A DNA stretch of 64,000 bases from Ornithinicoccus hortensis (GTDB taxonomy: Bacteria > Actinomycetota > Actinomycetes > Actinomycetales > Dermatophilaceae): assembly GCF_006716185.1 (NCBI RefSeq), contig NZ_VFOP01000001.1:1426001-1490000 (forward strand), read 5' to 3'. Within the stretch, counting starts at the first letter, position 1. Each line of letters begins with the position of its first letter. Shown here piece after piece: positions 26,765-34,789 of this stretch. The notes under the pieces are model-generated. The model searched no databases, was not told the DNA's origin, and worked only from the letters and a program-made list of their open reading frames with translations. The position numbers and the translations under genes were made by a program.

Positions 26765-28453
26765 TCAGAGCTCTCCGAGCACGGCCCCGCGCAGCGTGTC
26801 CAGCCCGACGCTGCCGATGTCCAGGGCCCGGCGGTGGAAGGCCTTCAGGTCGAAGGCGGCGCCCTCCCGCTGCCGGACCTCCTCGCGCAGCTGCAGCCAG
26901 AGCCGCTCGCCGATCTTGTAGGACGGCGCCTGGCCGGGCCAACCCAGGTAGCGGTCCAGCTCGAACCGGGTGTAGTTCTCCTCCCCGTGGGTGTGGGCGG
27001 TGAGGTACTGCCAGGCCTTGTCGTAGGTCCAGTCACCGCCCCCGACCTCGGTCGGTGCCTCGAACCCGCAGTGCACCCCGATGTCGAGGACGACGCGCAC
27101 CGCCCGCAGCGCCTGGCCGTCGAGCAGCCCCAGCCGGTTCCCGGGGTCGTCCATGAACCCCAGGTCGGCCATCAGCCACTCCGCGTACAGCGCCCACCCC
27201 TCGCCGTGCCCGGACGTCCAGGAGGCCAGCCGCCGCCACCGGTTGAGCAGCTCGCTCCGGTAGACGGTCTGGCCGATCTGCAGGTGGTGGCCCGGCGCGC
27301 CCTCGTGGTAGACGGTGGTCAGCTCGCGCCAGGAGGTGAACTCGGTGACCCCCTTGGGCACCGACCACCACATCCGACCGGGCCGGCTGAAGTCCTCGCT
27401 GGGACCCGTGTAGTAGATGCCGCCGGTCTGGCTCGGGGCGATCATGCACTCGATGGTGCGGACCGGTCCGGGGATGTCGAAGTGGGTGTCGGCGAGCGCC
27501 GCCACGGCCTCGTCGGCCTTGACCTGCATCCAGGCCCGGAGCTCCTCGGTGCCGTGCAACTGGTAGGCGGGGTCGGCGTCGAGCACCTCGATCGCCTCGG
27601 TGACCGAGGCGCCGGGCTGGATGGCCTCGGCGGTCTCGCGCATCATCGCGTCGATCCGGGCGACCTCCTCCAGGCCCCACGCGTAGGTCTCGGCGAGGTC
27701 GACGGCGGCACCCAGGAACGACCGGGACTCCAGCCGGTAGCGGTCGATGCCGCAGGCGTCGGACTCGGGCGCCCGGTCCAGCAGGGTGCCGGTCAGGAAG
27801 TCACCCAGCTCGCCGTAGGCGGCGCGTGCCTCGCGGACGGCCCCGTCCAGGTCCTGCCTCAGCGACTCCGGCAGGTCCTGGGCCGCTGCCTCCCGCACCA
27901 GCGCCTGGTAGGTGGTGTCCTCCCCGGCCTGGTCGGCACACTGCTGCGCGACCTTGGACACCTGGCGGCGGGGCGCGACGGCGCCGCGTTCGGCCGAGTA
28001 GGACAGGGTCTGCTGGTACTGGCGCAACGCGCTCGGCACGGCCCGGAGCCGCGCGGTCACGTCGGCCCAGTGGGACTCCCCGTCCTTGGGCATGATGTCG
28101 AAGACGTCGCGCAGTTCCTGCACCGCGCAGGCGACCACGTTCAGCGGGGCCGGGTCGGCGCCGTCGACCACGCGCTGCCACTGCTCGCCCGCCAGGCCCA
28201 GGCGCTCCCGGAGCGCCGCGACGGTGACCCGGTCGACGTCGTCGACGGGGCTGACCCGCTCCAGGGCGGCCAGCGTCGAGCGGTCCAGCTCGGCGCGCGC
28301 GCCGAGGCCCTCCATGGTGAGGTCGTCGATCTCCCCGTGGCGGCCCTCTGTCCCCAGGTAGGTGGCCGTGATCGGGCTCAGCCCGATGAAGGCGTCCAGG
28401 TGCGCCTCGGCGATCCGGTCGATCTCGGTCTGCGGTCGTGTGGTGTCGGTCAC
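26765..28453 (-). CDS. DUF885 family metallopeptidase-like protein
   Basis: A 562-residue mostly helical protein of the DUF885 family, related to gluzincin carboxypeptidases. The signature YHEGAPGHHLQIGQ (in place of the usual HEAIPGHH) and downstream GWALYAEWL supply the likely zinc ligands and catalytic glutamate. No signal peptide is visible. GTG at 28453 with TAGGTT 6 bases upstream. Peptidase substrate unknown. Divergent from the MOSC gene across 85 bases. Confidence 0.88.
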   Translation of the reverse strand: MTDTTRPQTEIDRIAEAHLDAFIGLSPITATYLGTEGRHGEIDDLTMEGLGARAELDRSTLAALERVSPVDDVDRVTVAALRERLGLAGEQWQRVVDGADPAPLNVVACAVQELRDVFDIMPKDGESHWADVTARLRAVPSALRQYQQTLSYSAERGAVAPRRQVSKVAQQCADQAGEDTTYQALVREAAAQDLPESLRQDLDGAVREARAAYGELGDFLTGTLLDRAPESDACGIDRYRLESRSFLGAAVDLAETYAWGLEEVARIDAMMRETAEAIQPGASVTEAIEVLDADPAYQLHGTEELRAWMQVKADEAVAALADTHFDIPGPVRTIECMIAPSQTGGIYYTGPSEDFSRPGRMWWSVPKGVTEFTSWRELTTVYHEGAPGHHLQIGQTVYRSELLNRWRRLASWTSGHGEGWALYAEWLMADLGFMDDPGNRLGLLDGQALRAVRVVLDIGVHCGFEAPTEVGGGDWTYDKAWQYLTAHTHGEENYTRFELDRYLGWPGQAPSYKIGERLWLQLREEVRQREGAAFDLKAFHRRALDIGSVGLDTLRGAVLGEL

Positions 28454-28459
28454 CCGCCG

Positions 28460-28465
28460 AACCTA
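28460..28465 (-). promoter_or_regulatory. Leaderless -10 hexamer for the DUF885 gene
   Basis: TAGGTT on the minus strand, 6 bases before the GTG at 28453. Confidence 0.6.
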
Positions 28466-28526
28466 ACCCAGGCGGGGGAGCGCGCGGTACCGGATTCCGG
28501 TGCGCCGCGACGGGCCGGACACGGCA

Positions 28527-28532
28527 TACCGT
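28527..28532 (+). promoter_or_regulatory. Leaderless -10 hexamer for the MOSC gene
   Basis: TACCGT, 6 bases before the ATG at 28539. Confidence 0.6.
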
Positions 28533-28538
28533 GGTCGT

Positions 28539-29243
28539 ATGCCGTCAGCCCGGGTCCTCTCAGTCAACGTCGGCTCCGCGGTGCCGTCCGACGCCACCAG
28601 CGCGCCGACCGGGACCACCGGGATCGACAAGCGCCCGGTGGACCGGTTGGTCGTGCGCGACCCCGGCCCCAAGCACGGCGGGGCGGGCAGCGGTGTCCTG
28701 GGCGACCACATCGGTGACCAACGGCACCACGGCGGGCGCACCCAGGCGGTGTACCTGTTCGCCGAGGAGGAACTGGACCACTGGGGGACCGAGCTCGGTC
28801 GGCAGGTCGCGCCGGGGGGCTTCGGGGAGAACGTCACGACGACCGGGATCGCGATCGACGACCTCGAGCTGGGCACCGTGCTGGGCTTCGGCCCTCCGGG
28901 TGGGGACGGCGCCGTGCTCACGGTGTGCGGGCCGCGCATCCCGTGCCGCACCTTCGCCGCACACATGGGCATTGCGGGGTGGGTCAAGCGGTTCACCCAG
29001 CACGGACGCACCGGCGTCTACTGCGCTGTCGACCGGCCGGGCCAGATCGGGCAGGGTGACGCGATCACCGTGCTGTCGGCGCCCGGGCACGGCGTCGACG
29101 TGGTGTGTGCCTTCCGCGCGTTCACCGGTGACCTGGCGGCGGCGACCCGGGTGCTGGAGGCCGGGGCGCTGGACCCGGAGCACCACGCGGAACTGGCCGA
29201 GGTGGTGGCGCGCCGCACGCGGCGCCCCGCGTCCGCCCGGTAG
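28539..29243 (+). CDS. MOSC domain protein (YiiM-like)
   Basis: A 234-residue MOSC protein; the family binds molybdenum cofactor through a conserved cysteine. YiiM-type features are GIDKRPVD near the N-terminus, LDHWGTELGRQVAPGGFGEN and CGPRIPCRTFAAHMG with the likely ligand cysteine. YiiM enzymes reduce N-hydroxylated bases or other N-hydroxy compounds; that role is inferred. The ATG at 28539 is chosen over the upstream in-frame start because of the adjacent TACCGT hexamer. Confidence 0.88.
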   Translation: MPSARVLSVNVGSAVPSDATSAPTGTTGIDKRPVDRLVVRDPGPKHGGAGSGVLGDHIGDQRHHGGRTQAVYLFAEEELDHWGTELGRQVAPGGFGENVTTTGIAIDDLELGTVLGFGPPGGDGAVLTVCGPRIPCRTFAAHMGIAGWVKRFTQHGRTGVYCAVDRPGQIGQGDAITVLSAPGHGVDVVCAFRAFTGDLAAATRVLEAGALDPEHHAELAEVVARRTRRPASAR

Positions 29244-29348
29244 CCGAGGATGCCGCAGCCGTCGACGGGTTGTCCGGGAAACGGCCGGATCCGTGCCAGA
29301 CTTGTCCGTTGAAATCTGTTTGCCGATGCCCTCTAGCGAATGGTTGAG

Positions 29349-30446
29349 ATGAGTCTCGTCGTCCACGTCACCGGTGCCCGCCCGAACTTCCCCAAGGCCG
29401 CCCCGGTCCTCGAGGCGCTCGCCGACTACGACGTCGAGCAACTCCTCGTGCACACCGGCCAGCACTACGACGACGCGATGTCGGACATCTTCTTCCGGCA
29501 GCTGGGCATCGCCAAGCCGGACGTGAACCTCGGGGTGGGGTCCGGCGCCCACGGGGCACAGACTGCCAAGGTGATGATCGCCCTGGAGGAGCTGTTCACC
29601 CAGCGGCGCCCGGACCTGGTGGTCGTCTACGGCGACGTGAACTCCACCGTGGCGGCGGCGCTGGTCGCGGCCAAGCTGGGGATCACCTTCGCCCACGTCG
29701 AGGCGGGGTTGCGGTCCTTCGACCTGACGATGCCCGAGGAGATCAACCGGATGGTGACCGACCGGCTCTCCGACCTGCTGCTCACCACGAGCACCGACGC
29801 CATCGCCCACCTCGGCAACGAGGGCACCGACCCCGACCGCATCCACTTCGTGGGCAACCCGATGATCGACACCCTGCTGAAGCACAGGGACCGGTTCGAC
29901 GCGGCCGGGGTCCGCGAACAGCTGGGCCTGGAGGGTGACTACATCGTGGCCACCCTGCACCGGCCGGGCAACGTCGACGACCCGGCCGACGTGCGGGAGC
30001 TGGTCGCGGCCGTCCACGCGGTCGCCGACCAGGCGCAGGTCGTCATCCCGCTCCACCCGCGGGGCCGGGCGCGGTTGGAGGAGGCCGGGTTCCTCGACCA
30101 CGACGGGATGCGGGTGATCGACCCGCTGGGGTACCTGGAGTTCATGGGCCTGGTCCGCGGCGCCGCCGCCGTGGTGACCGACTCCGGCGGGGTCCAGGAG
30201 GAGACCACGATCCTGGGTGTCCCGTGCCTCACCCTGCGACCCAACACCGAGCGACCGGTGACGATCACCCACGGCACCAACCAGTTGGTGACCCGGCAGA
30301 CCCTGCCGGACCGGGTGCGCGAGGTCCTGGCCGCGGGACGCCTGGAGACCTGGCCCACGCCACCGCTGTGGGACGGGCAGGCCGGCCCCCGGATCGCCGC
30401 GGTGCTGGCCGGCTCGGTCGGCGCCGGGCGGCGTGCGGAGGCGTGA
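29349..30446 (+). CDS. wecB: UDP-N-acetylglucosamine 2-epimerase (non-hydrolysing)
   Basis: Interconverts UDP-GlcNAc and UDP-ManNAc for surface polysaccharide synthesis. The 365-residue protein shows the GT-B-like fold with TGARPNFPKAAPV, VVYGDVNSTVAAAL, AHVEAGLRSFD (catalytic acidic residues), LHRPGNVDD and TDSGGVQEE (UDP-binding). A second in-frame ATG at 29340 would add three residues. The 105-base upstream gap has TTGAAA at about 29309 but no clean -10. The stop overlaps the acyltransferase start by 4 bases (GTGA), so the two are coupled. Confidence 0.92.
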   Translation: MSLVVHVTGARPNFPKAAPVLEALADYDVEQLLVHTGQHYDDAMSDIFFRQLGIAKPDVNLGVGSGAHGAQTAKVMIALEELFTQRRPDLVVVYGDVNSTVAAALVAAKLGITFAHVEAGLRSFDLTMPEEINRMVTDRLSDLLLTTSTDAIAHLGNEGTDPDRIHFVGNPMIDTLLKHRDRFDAAGVREQLGLEGDYIVATLHRPGNVDDPADVRELVAAVHAVADQAQVVIPLHPRGRARLEEAGFLDHDGMRVIDPLGYLEFMGLVRGAAAVVTDSGGVQEETTILGVPCLTLRPNTERPVTITHGTNQLVTRQTLPDRVREVLAAGRLETWPTPPLWDGQAGPRIAAVLAGSVGAGRRAEA

Positions 30447-32560
30447 CGGGCTCGGTCCGGGGGGAGGTCGACTCCGCCCGCGAGCAGGCGGCCGGGGCAC
30501 ACCACGGTCAGCGGGGGAAGTCCGCCTTCCGTGGTGACATCGAGGGGCTCCGGGCCGTTGCCGTCGGCACGGTCCTGATCTTCCACGTCGGGGTGCCGTT
30601 CATGCGGGGCGGCTTCGTCGGCGTCGACATCTTCTTCGTCATCTCCGGGTTCCTGATCACCTCGCTGCTGATCAGGGAGGCCACCGCCACCGGTCGGATC
30701 TCGCTCGCGGACTTCTACGCCCGCCGTGCCAGGCGGCTGTTGCCGGCGGCCTCGCTGGTGCTCCTGTTCACCGCGGTCGCCGGCTGGCTGGTGCTGCCGG
30801 GCCAGGACCGCGCCAACGTGGGGACCGACGTCGTCGCGGCGACCTTCTACGTCGTGAACTGGGCGCTGGCCGCCCGGTCGGTGGACTACCTGGCCGAGGA
30901 CGCGGCGCCCTCGGCGGTCCAGCACTACTGGTCCCTCTCGGTGGAGGAGCAGTTCTACGTCGTCTGGCCGTTGCTGATCATCCTCGGGCTCTTCCTGGCC
31001 CGGCGCACCGCGGCCCGACCCAAGCCGTTGCTCTTCGGCCTCCTCGCCGTGGTCGCCGCGGCCTCCTTCGTCTACTCGGTCCGGCACACGGCCGCCGACC
31101 CTGCCACCGCATACTTCTTCACCACCACCCGGATCTGGGAGTTGGCGATCGGGGCGCTGCTGGCCTTCCTGGTGGTGCGGCTCACCCGTCTACCCCGGGG
31201 GCTGGCCGAGCTGCTCGCCGGCGTGGGGCTGGTGCTGACCGTCGGCTCGGCGTTCCTGCTGACCACCAGCACGCCCTGGCCGGGCTCGGCGGCACTGGCC
31301 CCGACTGTCGGCGCCGCCCTGGTGATCGCGGGAGGTTGCGCCAGCCAGTCCACCGTCACGGCCCGCCTGCTGAGCCTGCGGCCGATGGTCTGGATCGGCG
31401 GGCTCTCATACGCCATCTACCTGTGGCACTGGCCGCTGCTGGTGCTGGCCAAGGTCTGGAACCCCGACCTGCGGATCCGGCACCTGGCCCTCCTGGGCGT
31501 GCTCTCGGTCGTGCTGGCCTGGCTGACCAAGCACCTGGTGGAGGACCCCATCCGGTTCCACGCCGGGCTGAGCGCCAAGGCCGTCCGGGGACTGCTCTTC
31601 GGGCTCGCGACGATGCTGGTCACCGCGCTCGTCGGACTGGCCGTCTGGGCCACCGTGCCGAAGCTGGACCCGGACGCACCGGTGGAGGGGGCGACCGAGC
31701 TCATCGCGGACCCGGGAGCCACGGACTGGACGCTTCGGGAGGACCTGTCCGCGGTCCTGACCACCACTGGAGAGGTCACGCCGGACCCGGCCGTGGCCGC
31801 CGCCGACGCCCCGACCTACTACGACGACGACTGCCAGGTCCTGGAGGGTGACCCCGAGATCAACCCGGACTGTGTCTACGGCGATCCCGACGGGGACCGC
31901 ACGCTGGCCCTGCTCGGCGACTCGAAGATGGGCCAGTGGTTCCCGGCCGTGGAGTACATCGCCGAACAGGAAGGGTGGCGCCTCGAGCTCTACCTGAAGT
32001 CCGCGTGCGCCGTGACCGAGCAGGGGGCCGCCGTCGACTGCGAGGAGTTCACCGGCAACGTGCTGGAGCACTTCGCCCAGGAGGGCGCCCCCGACGTCGC
32101 CCTGATCTCGCAGGGGTCCGACCGGACCGGGGGTGGGCTCCCGGAGGGGCTGACGGCCGCGCTGGAGGAGATCTCGGGGATGGGCACCCAGGTCGTGGTG
32201 CTCGCCGACTCGCCGCGCCCGGCGAACGGTCAGGTCTACACGTGCGTGGAGGAGAACCCGGAGGACTTCTCGGCGTGTGCCTTCGACGCGAGCGGTCAGG
32301 GCCGTGACGGTCGGGGCAGCGGCATCCTGCAGGATGCCGCGAACGAGCTCGACCTGCCGTTTCTGGACCTCAACGAGTGGATCTGCCCGCCCGGGGACCG
32401 GTGCCCTCCGGTCATCGGGCAGACCCTGGTCTACCGGCAGGGTAGCCACGTCACGGCCAGCTACATCCGGTCCCTGACGCCCTTCCTCTACCGGGGGCTG
32501 GCGACGGAGGGGCTGACCGAACGGGAGGTCGGGGAGATTACGGTCGAGGACATGCCCTGA
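30443..32560 (+). CDS. OatA-like membrane acyltransferase with SGNH domain
   Basis: A 705-residue O-acyltransferase. Residues about 30-400 form the acyltransferase-3 membrane domain: FRGDIEGLRAVAVGTVLIFHVG carries the catalytic-type histidine, then FVGVDIFFVISGFLI, HYWSLSVEEQFYVVWP and SYAIYLWHWPLLVL. Residues about 465-705 are an extracytoplasmic SGNH domain with LLGDSKMGQW (nucleophile Ser) and GSHVTASYI (His). It probably acetylates a cell-wall or capsule sugar. GTG start 30443 follows GCGGAGG. The N-terminal extension in the open frame from 30224 is wecB shadow. Confidence 0.9.
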   Translation: MTGSVRGEVDSAREQAAGAHHGQRGKSAFRGDIEGLRAVAVGTVLIFHVGVPFMRGGFVGVDIFFVISGFLITSLLIREATATGRISLADFYARRARRLLPAASLVLLFTAVAGWLVLPGQDRANVGTDVVAATFYVVNWALAARSVDYLAEDAAPSAVQHYWSLSVEEQFYVVWPLLIILGLFLARRTAARPKPLLFGLLAVVAAASFVYSVRHTAADPATAYFFTTTRIWELAIGALLAFLVVRLTRLPRGLAELLAGVGLVLTVGSAFLLTTSTPWPGSAALAPTVGAALVIAGGCASQSTVTARLLSLRPMVWIGGLSYAIYLWHWPLLVLAKVWNPDLRIRHLALLGVLSVVLAWLTKHLVEDPIRFHAGLSAKAVRGLLFGLATMLVTALVGLAVWATVPKLDPDAPVEGATELIADPGATDWTLREDLSAVLTTTGEVTPDPAVAAADAPTYYDDDCQVLEGDPEINPDCVYGDPDGDRTLALLGDSKMGQWFPAVEYIAEQEGWRLELYLKSACAVTEQGAAVDCEEFTGNVLEHFAQEGAPDVALISQGSDRTGGGLPEGLTAALEEISGMGTQVVVLADSPRPANGQVYTCVEENPEDFSACAFDASGQGRDGRGSGILQDAANELDLPFLDLNEWICPPGDRCPPVIGQTLVYRQGSHVTASYIRSLTPFLYRGLATEGLTEREVGEITVEDMP

Positions 32561-32575
32561 CCGAGCGTCTCCTGC

Positions 32576-34735
32576 TCAGCCCAGGAGCTGGTGGTAGGCC
32601 TCGTCCGCGATCCGGGTGATGTCGCTCCAGTCCCGCTCCGCCAGCACCCACTCGCGGGCCTGGTGTCCCATCTTCTCCCGGAGCCCGGGGTCGTCCAGGT
32701 AGCGCGCGAGCTGGCGGGCGAGGTCCTGGGCGTCGCCCTTGTCGAAGACCAGGCCCCGCACCTCGGGTTCGACGATCTCGGTGAGGGCGGCGACCGAGCT
32801 GGCGATGCAGGCCTTGCCCATCGCCATCGACTCGAACGGCTTGATCGGGCTGATCAGCTCCGAGACCGGCAACGGCAGCCTGGGGAAGGGGGTGATCTGG
32901 AAGATCGACAGGTAGCGGGCGACCTGGTCGTGCGGCACCCGCCCGGTGAAGGTGACCACGTCGAGCACGTCCAGGTCCTGGGCCATCCGCTGCAGTGTGT
33001 CCTGGTAGTGGCCGTCCCCGACCAGGATCACGGCGAAGTCGTCGCGCACCTTCTTGAGCGTGGCGGCGGCCTCCAGCAGCAGGTCCAGACCCTCGTAGTC
33101 GACCAGCCCCCCGGCATACCCGATCACGGTCTTGCCCTCCAGCCCGAGCTCGGCCACCAGGGCCTCGTCGCGCGGACGCGGCTCGAACTGGGCGGTGTGC
33201 ACGCCGTTGGGCAGCACCCGGATCCGCTCGGCGGGACCGCCCCGGCCGATCATCTCCTCCCGGAGCGCCTCGGTGATCACGAAGGTGAGGTCGGCGTGCT
33301 GGACGACGTGCAGCTCCAGCCCGGTGAGGTAGCGGTAGGCGTCGGTGTCGGCGAACCCGGGGTTGCGGGAGACCTTCATCAGGTCCTCCAGGCCGCGCAT
33401 CTCGTAGACGAACGGGATGCCCAGCCGTCGCGCCGCCCGCAGCCCGGCGAGGCCGTTGTTCTGGAAGCTGCTGGCGTGGATGAGCGAGGCCCGGTGCTCC
33501 CGGGCGACCTCCTCGAGCCGGGTGGCGAACCGCTCGATGTAGCCGGCCATCGGCGTGGTGCCGTAGTCCGTGCGGCCCGGCTCCAGCAACCGGACGTAGG
33601 TGAGGCGGTCGATCTCGTCGCGCTCGGCCACCTCACGCTGCCCCGACGCGCCCCAGAAGTCGTGGGGGAACCCGAGCCGGGTCGCCGCCTGCGCGTCCCA
33701 GCCCAGGCCCCTCAGGCCGGTCAGCAGGCCGTGGCTGCGGGTGGCGTAGCCCCCCGACCGGTGCGGCAGGGACTGGGCGAGGACGGACAGGACGGCACGG
33801 GGCCTCGGCTCGTAGGACCGGGCGCGCGGCTCGTCCACCGGCCAGCCGGTCCGGGAGATGTGGATCTGGTCGGACACCTGGTCGTGGGTCTGCCGGGCGC
33901 CCTTGTGGTTGCGGTTCCGGATGATCCGGTCGGTCATCACCTGCGCCGTGTCCAGCCAGCCGGCCCGGGCGGCCCGCTGGGCCAGCGCGACCGCGGTCCG
34001 GACGGGCACCGCCCCGACCGTCTCGGGGTCCGCCGCCGTGTAGAGCTCGCGCAGTTCGTCCCAGGCGTCCAGCGAGCCGAGCAGGCGGCTCGCGGCGCGG
34101 AACCCCTGGGGGCTGGCGGCGCCCACCCGGAGCGCCTCGGCCCGCTGCTCCGCGGGTTCACCGGCCTCCCGGATCCGGGACTCCGCGCGGATCACCTCGA
34201 GGGCCGCCGGGTCGTGGGCGACCTGCCAGGTGTCGACGTTGGCCAGGAACGCCCTGGCCTCCTCGGGGTCGTCGGTGGCGAACCAGTCCAGCAGCCTCCG
34301 GGCGTCCCGCACGGTGCGCGGCTGGGTGGTCGCGGCGAGGTCGTGGGTGGCCGCCAGCAGGTCGCGGTGCCGGCTCCGCTGCGCCACGGCCAGTGCCAGG
34401 CCGAGCGCCTCCGGGTCGGGGTCGAGCGCGAGGGTGCGGTGCGCCTCCTGAACCGCCTCCTCCAGGTCCCCGAGGGACAGGTAGGCCCAGGCCATCAGGC
34501 CGTGCCCGCTCGCGCCCAGCGCGGACTCCGGCAGCTGGCCGAGCAGCCGGAGCCCCTCCCGGAACTGCTTGCCCTCCAGCACCTGCAGCCGGGCCTTGGC
34601 GAGGACCACCCGGTGGCCGGCGGCGCCGCCGTGTCCGGGCAGGGCGGTGACCGGGGTCAGGGGGATCCTGCGCAGGGCTGCCCGGGCAGCGCGCTTGGAC
34701 GTGGTGCGCAGGGCGCGCACATCGAGGTTCGGCAT
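32576..34735 (-). CDS. Glycosyltransferase family 4 with helical N-terminal region
   Basis: A 719-residue protein. Residues 1 to about 300 are predicted alpha-helical, tetratricopeptide-like (AWAYLSLGDLEEAVQEAHRTLALDPD is the clearest unit, around YLSLGDLEEA). Residues about 310-719 are a GT4 retaining GT-B glycosyltransferase: HRSGGYATRSHGLLTGLR, RVLPNGVHTAQF, VIGYAGGLVDYEGLDLLLEA and the nucleotide-sugar site with PIKPFESMAMGKACIAS. No signal peptide. ATG at 34735 follows AGAAAGG by 7 bases. It lies downstream of the CgeB/GT2 gene on the same strand; both likely build a polysaccharide with the wecB product. Confidence 0.88.
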   Translation of the reverse strand: MPNLDVRALRTTSKRAARAALRRIPLTPVTALPGHGGAAGHRVVLAKARLQVLEGKQFREGLRLLGQLPESALGASGHGLMAWAYLSLGDLEEAVQEAHRTLALDPDPEALGLALAVAQRSRHRDLLAATHDLAATTQPRTVRDARRLLDWFATDDPEEARAFLANVDTWQVAHDPAALEVIRAESRIREAGEPAEQRAEALRVGAASPQGFRAASRLLGSLDAWDELRELYTAADPETVGAVPVRTAVALAQRAARAGWLDTAQVMTDRIIRNRNHKGARQTHDQVSDQIHISRTGWPVDEPRARSYEPRPRAVLSVLAQSLPHRSGGYATRSHGLLTGLRGLGWDAQAATRLGFPHDFWGASGQREVAERDEIDRLTYVRLLEPGRTDYGTTPMAGYIERFATRLEEVAREHRASLIHASSFQNNGLAGLRAARRLGIPFVYEMRGLEDLMKVSRNPGFADTDAYRYLTGLELHVVQHADLTFVITEALREEMIGRGGPAERIRVLPNGVHTAQFEPRPRDEALVAELGLEGKTVIGYAGGLVDYEGLDLLLEAAATLKKVRDDFAVILVGDGHYQDTLQRMAQDLDVLDVVTFTGRVPHDQVARYLSIFQITPFPRLPLPVSELISPIKPFESMAMGKACIASSVAALTEIVEPEVRGLVFDKGDAQDLARQLARYLDDPGLREKMGHQAREWVLAERDWSDITRIADEAYHQLLG

Positions 34736-34749
34736 GGGCTGGCCTTTCT

Positions 34750-34778
34750 CCGGTGACCGTGGGGGCGGCGGTCACCGG
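34750..34778. terminator. Strong 10-bp hairpin between two glycosyltransferase genes
   Basis: Perfect 10-bp stem CCGGTGACCG/CGGTCACCGG with a 9-base loop, in the 54-base gap between the GT2 stop (34790) and the GT4 start (34735). No T-run follows on the minus strand; the Shine-Dalgarno of the GT4 gene begins two bases later. Attenuation, RNA processing or control of translation are all possible. Confidence 0.55.
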
Positions 34779-34789
34779 CGGTGGTGGTG

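Noticed and set aside
29244-29348. Possible promoter TTGAAA near 29309 with TAGCGA before wecB.
   Set aside because: The spacer is about 19 bases and the -10 lacks the final T, so it does not meet the standard used for the other promoters.
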